From Adlercreutzia faecimuris (GTDB taxonomy: Bacteria; Actinomycetota; Coriobacteriia; Coriobacteriales; Eggerthellaceae), in the NCBI RefSeq assembly GCF_022669055.1, contig NZ_JAJMLW010000001.1, forward strand, positions 1,285,874 through 1,349,873: 64,000 bases of DNA, read 5' to 3'. A model generated the notes under the pieces. It was not told the DNA's origin and did no database searches. It was given only the letters and a program-made list of their open reading frames with translations. How positions within the stretch are numbered: position 1 is the first letter of the stretch; each line of letters opens with the position of its first letter. This document shows positions 61,025-64,000 of this stretch, piece by piece. The position numbers and the translations under genes were made by a program.

Positions 61025-61879
61025 ATGGAGGCAGTGCTCACCATAGCCGGCTCGGACTCCAGCGGCGGGGCCGGCATCCAGGCGGACGTGAAGACCATCG
61101 AGGCGATGGGCCTGTTCGCGGAATGCGCCGTCACGGCGCTCACGGCCCAGAACACCCTCGGCGTCCACGGCGTGCTCGACGTGGACCCGGCCTTCGTCGA
61201 GCAGCAGATCGACGTCGTGTTCGACGACATCCGCCCCGACGCCGTGAAGGTGGGGATGGTGTCGTCGCCGGCCATCGTGGAGGCCATCTCGCGGGCGCTC
61301 GTCCGCAACGGGGCGCGCCACGTGGTGGTGGATCCCGTCATGGTGGCCACGAGCGGCTCGGCCCTCATCGAGGGGGGCGCCGTCGACGCGCTCGTGCGCC
61401 TGCTGTTCCCGCTGGCCGAGGTCATCACCCCCAACCTGCCCGAGGCCGAGGCCCTCTCGGGCATCGCCATCGCCGATGAGGCCGACGCCGAGCGCGCGGC
61501 CCGGGCCATCGCCGAGCGCTGCCGGGTGGCCGCCGAGGCGTTCCCCGGCGGGGCGCCCGGGCCCGCGCCGGCCGTGCTCGTGAAGGGCGGCCACGGCCTG
61601 GGCGGCCCGCGTGCCGCCGACGACCTCCTGCTCGCCTGCGACGGCCGCGCCACGTGGCTGCGCGGCGCGCGCGTCGACAACCCCAACGCCCACGGCACCG
61701 GCTGCACGCTGTCGTCGGCCATCGCCGTCAACCTCGCCCGCGGCCTCGGCGTCGAGCGGGCCGTGCGCGGGGCGAAGGGCTATGTGACCGGCGCTTTGGA
61801 GGCGGGCCTCGACCTCGGGCGGGGCAGCGGGCCCCTCGACCACATGTGGGCCTACCGCCCCACCCTCATCCAGGCCTGA
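61025..61879 (+). CDS. thiD: Hydroxymethylpyrimidine/phosphomethylpyrimidine kinase
   Basis: A 284-residue ribokinase-fold enzyme. It phosphorylates HMP to HMP-PP, the partner used by ThiE. LTIAGSDSSGGAGIQADVKT at the start, VDPVMVATSGSAL, TPNLPEAEALSG and the anion hole NPNAHGTGCTLSSAIAVNL are complete. It ends the operon. Genes for the thiazole half (thiG, thiS, thiH, thiF, or thiM for salvage) are not in this window. Confidence 0.96.
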   Translation: MEAVLTIAGSDSSGGAGIQADVKTIEAMGLFAECAVTALTAQNTLGVHGVLDVDPAFVEQQIDVVFDDIRPDAVKVGMVSSPAIVEAISRALVRNGARHVVVDPVMVATSGSALIEGGAVDALVRLLFPLAEVITPNLPEAEALSGIAIADEADAERAARAIAERCRVAAEAFPGGAPGPAPAVLVKGGHGLGGPRAADDLLLACDGRATWLRGARVDNPNAHGTGCTLSSAIAVNLARGLGVERAVRGAKGYVTGALEAGLDLGRGSGPLDHMWAYRPTLIQA

Positions 61880-61935
61880 GGGTGCGGGGCGGCACTGCCC
61901 GCTGGCGCGATTTTTCAGCGAATGCGAAAAAACGC

Positions 61936-61964
61936 TTGACGGGCAGGAGGGCATTCCCTAATAT
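61936..61964 (+). promoter_or_regulatory. Promoter of tRNA-Gln
   Basis: TTGACG (61936-61941) and TAATAT (61959-61964) are 17 bp apart, 49 nt before the tRNA. A purine-rich AT tract lies upstream of the -35 (GCGAAAAAACG). Confidence 0.75.
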
Positions 61965-62012
61965 ATCCACTTGCGCTTGCGCATGAGCTTGCCAGGTGCA
62001 GAGGAATGTCGT

Positions 62013-62086
62013 TGGGGTGTCGTCTAATGGCAGGACAGCGGTTTCTGGTGCCGTATGTGAGGGTTCGACTCCTTCCACCCCAGCCA
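62013..62086 (+). tRNA. tRNA-Gln (CTG anticodon)
   Basis: A 74-nt tRNA with encoded CCA. The acceptor TGGGGTG pairs with CACCCCA. The anticodon loop is TTCTGGT, giving CTG, which reads CAG. The T arm has GGTTCGACTCC. With gatCAB present, this tRNA is likely first charged with Glu and then amidated. Confidence 0.95.
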
Positions 62087-62098
62087 CTAAAATTCCTC

Positions 62099-62126
62099 TG
62101 GACAAGTCGGGCGGTTCGTGTATACT
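62099..62126 (+). promoter_or_regulatory. Promoter of tRNA-Glu
   Basis: TGGACA (62099-62104) and TATACT (62121-62126) are 16 bp apart, 19 nt before the tRNA, so this tRNA can be made apart from tRNA-Gln. Confidence 0.7.
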
Positions 62127-62145
62127 AGCAAGGCGCTGCAAACGT

Positions 62146-62222
62146 GGCTCCGTCGTCTAGCGGTTTAGGACGCCGCCCTCTCAAGGCGGAGGTCGCCGGT
62201 TCGAATCCGGTCGGAGCTACCA
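62146..62222 (+). tRNA. tRNA-Glu (CTC anticodon)
   Basis: A 77-nt tRNA with encoded CCA. Acceptor GGCTCCG pairs with CGGAGCT, the first pair being G-U. The anticodon stem CCGCC/GGCGG holds the loop CTCTCAA, anticodon CTC, which reads GAG. The T arm is CCGGTTCGAATCCGG. Confidence 0.95.
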
Positions 62223-62232
62223 AGAACCTTCA

Positions 62233-62258
62233 GGGCCGCCCCTCGGGGCGGCCCTTTT
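62233..62258 (+). terminator. Rho-independent terminator after tRNA-Glu
   Basis: GGGCCGCCCC pairs with GGGGCGGCCC around a 2-3-nt loop, and TTTT follows. It lies 10 nt after the tRNA and separates it from the convergent cca gene. Confidence 0.88.
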
Positions 62259-62289
62259 GCGTTGCGCGGAGGCTGCGAGCGGGGGAGGG

Positions 62290-63687
62290 CTACTGCCCGG
62301 CCAGCCACGCCGCCAGGAACGCCCGCAGCGCCTCGGCCTCGTTGGGCACGCGCTCGTCGGTGACGGCGTCGAGGGCCGCGTGGAGCGCCGCCCCCACCGT
62401 CGGCCCCGGCTCGACGCCGAGTGCCAGCACGTCGCGGCCGCCGACGGCTAGCTGCGCCAGGGTGAAGGCCTCGTCGGCGGCGAGCACCTCGTCCAGCACG
62501 CGCTCCAGCTCGTCGGCCAGCTCGGCTCGTGGCGCGCACCGGGGTGCCTGGGCCAGGGCGTCGGCGCGCTTGAGGGCGCACAGCATGCGGAAGAGCGCCG
62601 GGTCGCCGCCCAGCCGCCCGAGCATCCTCTTCACCGAACGCGGCGTGGCCTCCACCACGTCATCGTGGCGCCGCACCAGCGCGAGCACCTCCTCGCGCAG
62701 CGCTCCAGGCGCCTTCAGGCGCTCGAGGATCCCGCGGGCCAGCTCAACGCTCACGGCGGCGTGGCCGTAGAAGTGTCCTACGCCGTCGGGGCCGGTGAAG
62801 GCGGCGGCCGGCTTGCCCATGTCGTGGCAGAGCGCGGCCCAGCGCAGGGCCGGCTCGGCCGGCACGCGCTGAACGACCCAGGCGGTGTGCTCGAGCACGT
62901 CATATATATGGTAGGGGGTCGCCTGGGGGAAGCCCCGCATGGCCGCGAGCTCCGGCAGCGCGAAGGAGAGCACGTCGACGCAGCCCAGGAGCGCCTCGCG
63001 CGCATGCGCGCCGCAGAGCAGGCCGTCCAGCTCGGCGCGGATGCGCTCGACGGAGACGCGGGCGAGCAGGCTCTTCTGCGATACCGCGGCCGCCCACGTC
63101 TCCTCCTCCAGGACGAATCCCAGCTGGGAGACGAAGCGGCATCCCCGCAGGATGCGCAGCGCGTCCTCCTCGAAGCGCTTGCGAGGATCGCCCACGGTGC
63201 GCAGAACGCCCGCCCCCAGGTCCGCCAGGCCTCCGAAGGGGTCGAGCAGCCCGCGCTGGGGGTGGTAGGCCAGCGCGTTCACCGTGTAGTCCCGCCGCGC
63301 CAGATCCTCCTCGATGCTCGTCGAGAAGGACACCGCATCCGGATGGCGCCCGTCGCCGTAGGGGCCGTCCACGCGATAGGTGGTCACCTCGAGGGGCTCG
63401 CCGCCGGCCACCACCGTGAGGGTGCCGTGGGCCACGCCCGTCTCGTGGGTGCGCAGCCCTGCCGCGGCGAACAGGGACTGGGCCTCCTGCCAGCGTGCGT
63501 CCGTGGCGACGTCGACATCGTGGAGGGGACGGCCCAGCAGGGCGTCGCGCACGAAGCCGCCCACGCACCAGGCCTCGAAGCCGCCCTCCTCGAGCACCTC
63601 CAGCACCGTGAGGGCCGAGGGCGGAAGCGCGGCCTCCAGCAGGGCGAGGCGCTCCGGCGTGCTCAGGTCGAGGGGGCGTGGCGGCAT
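62290..63687 (-). CDS. cca: CCA-adding tRNA nucleotidyltransferase with HD domain
   Basis: A 465-residue class II nucleotidyltransferase. GGFVRDALLGRPLHDVDVATDA holds the catalytic Asp residues; RRDYTVNALAY and FEEDALRILRGCRF follow. The C-terminal half has an HD domain (ALCHDMGKP, YGHAAVSVELA), which adds phosphohydrolase-type activity in some members. The enzyme repairs or adds the CCA end. Both tRNAs here already encode CCA, so a repair role is likely. I start at ATG 63687, with AAGGGA before it; the longer frame upstream runs into the divergent rRNA promoter region. Confidence 0.95.
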   Translation of the reverse strand: MPPRPLDLSTPERLALLEAALPPSALTVLEVLEEGGFEAWCVGGFVRDALLGRPLHDVDVATDARWQEAQSLFAAAGLRTHETGVAHGTLTVVAGGEPLEVTTYRVDGPYGDGRHPDAVSFSTSIEEDLARRDYTVNALAYHPQRGLLDPFGGLADLGAGVLRTVGDPRKRFEEDALRILRGCRFVSQLGFVLEEETWAAAVSQKSLLARVSVERIRAELDGLLCGAHAREALLGCVDVLSFALPELAAMRGFPQATPYHIYDVLEHTAWVVQRVPAEPALRWAALCHDMGKPAAAFTGPDGVGHFYGHAAVSVELARGILERLKAPGALREEVLALVRRHDDVVEATPRSVKRMLGRLGGDPALFRMLCALKRADALAQAPRCAPRAELADELERVLDEVLAADEAFTLAQLAVGGRDVLALGVEPGPTVGAALHAALDAVTDERVPNEAEALRAFLAAWLAGQ

Positions 63688-63758
63688 GGCATTCCCTTTC
63701 TCTTTATAGGCTGGGATCAGCATACGCCAAGTTTTTCGAAAAAAGTCAAAATACCCCC

Positions 63759-63786
63759 TTGCGCTTTTTCGCGAGGGAGGTAATAT
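63759..63786 (+). promoter_or_regulatory. First of two tandem promoters, probably for an rRNA operon
   Basis: TTGCGC (63759-63764) and TAATAT (63781-63786) are 16 bp apart. An AT-rich tract with A-runs (63728-63752) lies upstream, as in UP elements. Confidence 0.55.
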
Positions 63787-63873
63787 ACACAAGCTGTCTT
63801 TTTCGGGAGAGGGAGACGGTGGCGACCTCCGGGAAGTGCCGACAACGACTTCAAAGAAATTTGAAAAAAGTTG

Positions 63874-63902
63874 TTGACACGAAGGAGCAAGCCGAGTAAA
63901 GT
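63874..63902 (+). promoter_or_regulatory. Second, strong promoter, probably for an rRNA operon
   Basis: A consensus TTGACA (63874-63879) and TAAAGT (63897-63902) are 17 bp apart. A/T-rich sequence precedes the -35 (AAGAAATTTGAAAAAAG). Such strong tandem promoters are typical for rRNA. Confidence 0.75.
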
Positions 63903-64000
63903 ATCTCCTTGCGCCGCACGCGAGAGCGGCGAGCGCGGAACCTTGAGAACCGGATACTGTGGATGAATTTCGAGATGGATCGAATAGTGTCAGACGGACA
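63903..64000 (+). other. Leader of a probable rRNA operon, cut by the window end
   Basis: About 98 nt after the strong promoter with no open frame that looks real. It holds a GC stem (CGCCGC...GCGGCG, around 63914-63930) and the phrase GAACCTTGAGAACCGGATAC (63939-63958), which is the kind of sequence found in leaders and spacers of rRNA operons. No mature 16S sequence is reached. The assignment is inferred. Confidence 0.5.

Overview
The window comes from a very GC-rich bacterial chromosome, most likely an anaerobic actinobacterium of class Coriobacteriia (Eggerthellaceae-like). This is an inference. It rests on the GC content, a division cluster with SepF, YggT and DivIVA but no FtsA, an end fragment of an oxidoreductase iron-sulfur/NrfD module, and a HisZ-HisG fusion. 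Almost all of the sequence is coding, with short gaps, many ATGA overlaps and frequent GTG or TTG starts.

Layout. 1-7.7 kb: the tail of a ferredoxin-like electron-transfer subunit, an NrfD membrane subunit, a sodium-dependent transporter, the GTPase YchF, a Fic protein with a helix-turn-helix domain and a palindromic operator, a short LarE, and a lipoprotein serpin. 7.9-11.3 kb: gatCAB for tRNA-dependent amidation. 11.5-15 kb: a small membrane protein, a MerR regulator, larB and larC, with two parS sites between the last two. 15.5-23 kb: a histidine operon hisZG-D-C-B-H-A-F-I. 23.3-29.7 kb: a TalC-type transaldolase, rho with AT-hook motifs, sppA, a divergent methionyl-tRNA synthetase and an isochorismatase-like hydrolase. 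29.7-36.7 kb: an accessory stretch with three related inverted-repeat elements, an orphan nuclease-like gene, a DUF1846 protein, pyrG and a XerD-type recombinase.

36.7-57 kb is a dcw cluster: mraZ, rsmH, ftsL, ftsI, murE, murF, mraY, murD, ftsW, murG, murC, murB, ftsQ, ftsZ, pgeF, yggS, sepF, yggT, divIVA. It covers peptidoglycan precursor synthesis and the divisome, and its promoter carries MraZ-type boxes. 57-62 kb holds RNase P RNA on the minus strand, thiN, and a TPP-riboswitch-controlled thiC-thiE-hydrolase-thiD operon. tRNA-Gln(CTG), tRNA-Glu(CTC) and cca follow. The last 250 bases are tandem promoters and a leader that probably belongs to an rRNA operon beginning just outside the window.

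The most unusual content is four things. (1) LarB, LarC and LarE, for a nickel-pincer cofactor, are scattered and all non-standard: LarC lacks its CTP-binding C-terminal half, LarE lacks its C-terminal domain, and LarB carries a long Ala/Gly insertion. (2) A pair of parS centromere-like sites lies between larB and larC. (3) There is a family of 140-170 bp elements bounded by roughly 24-nt inverted repeats with a shared end sequence, plus two elements of the same design with different ends. (4) Two neighbouring promoters have the 19-bp spacer typical of MerR control.
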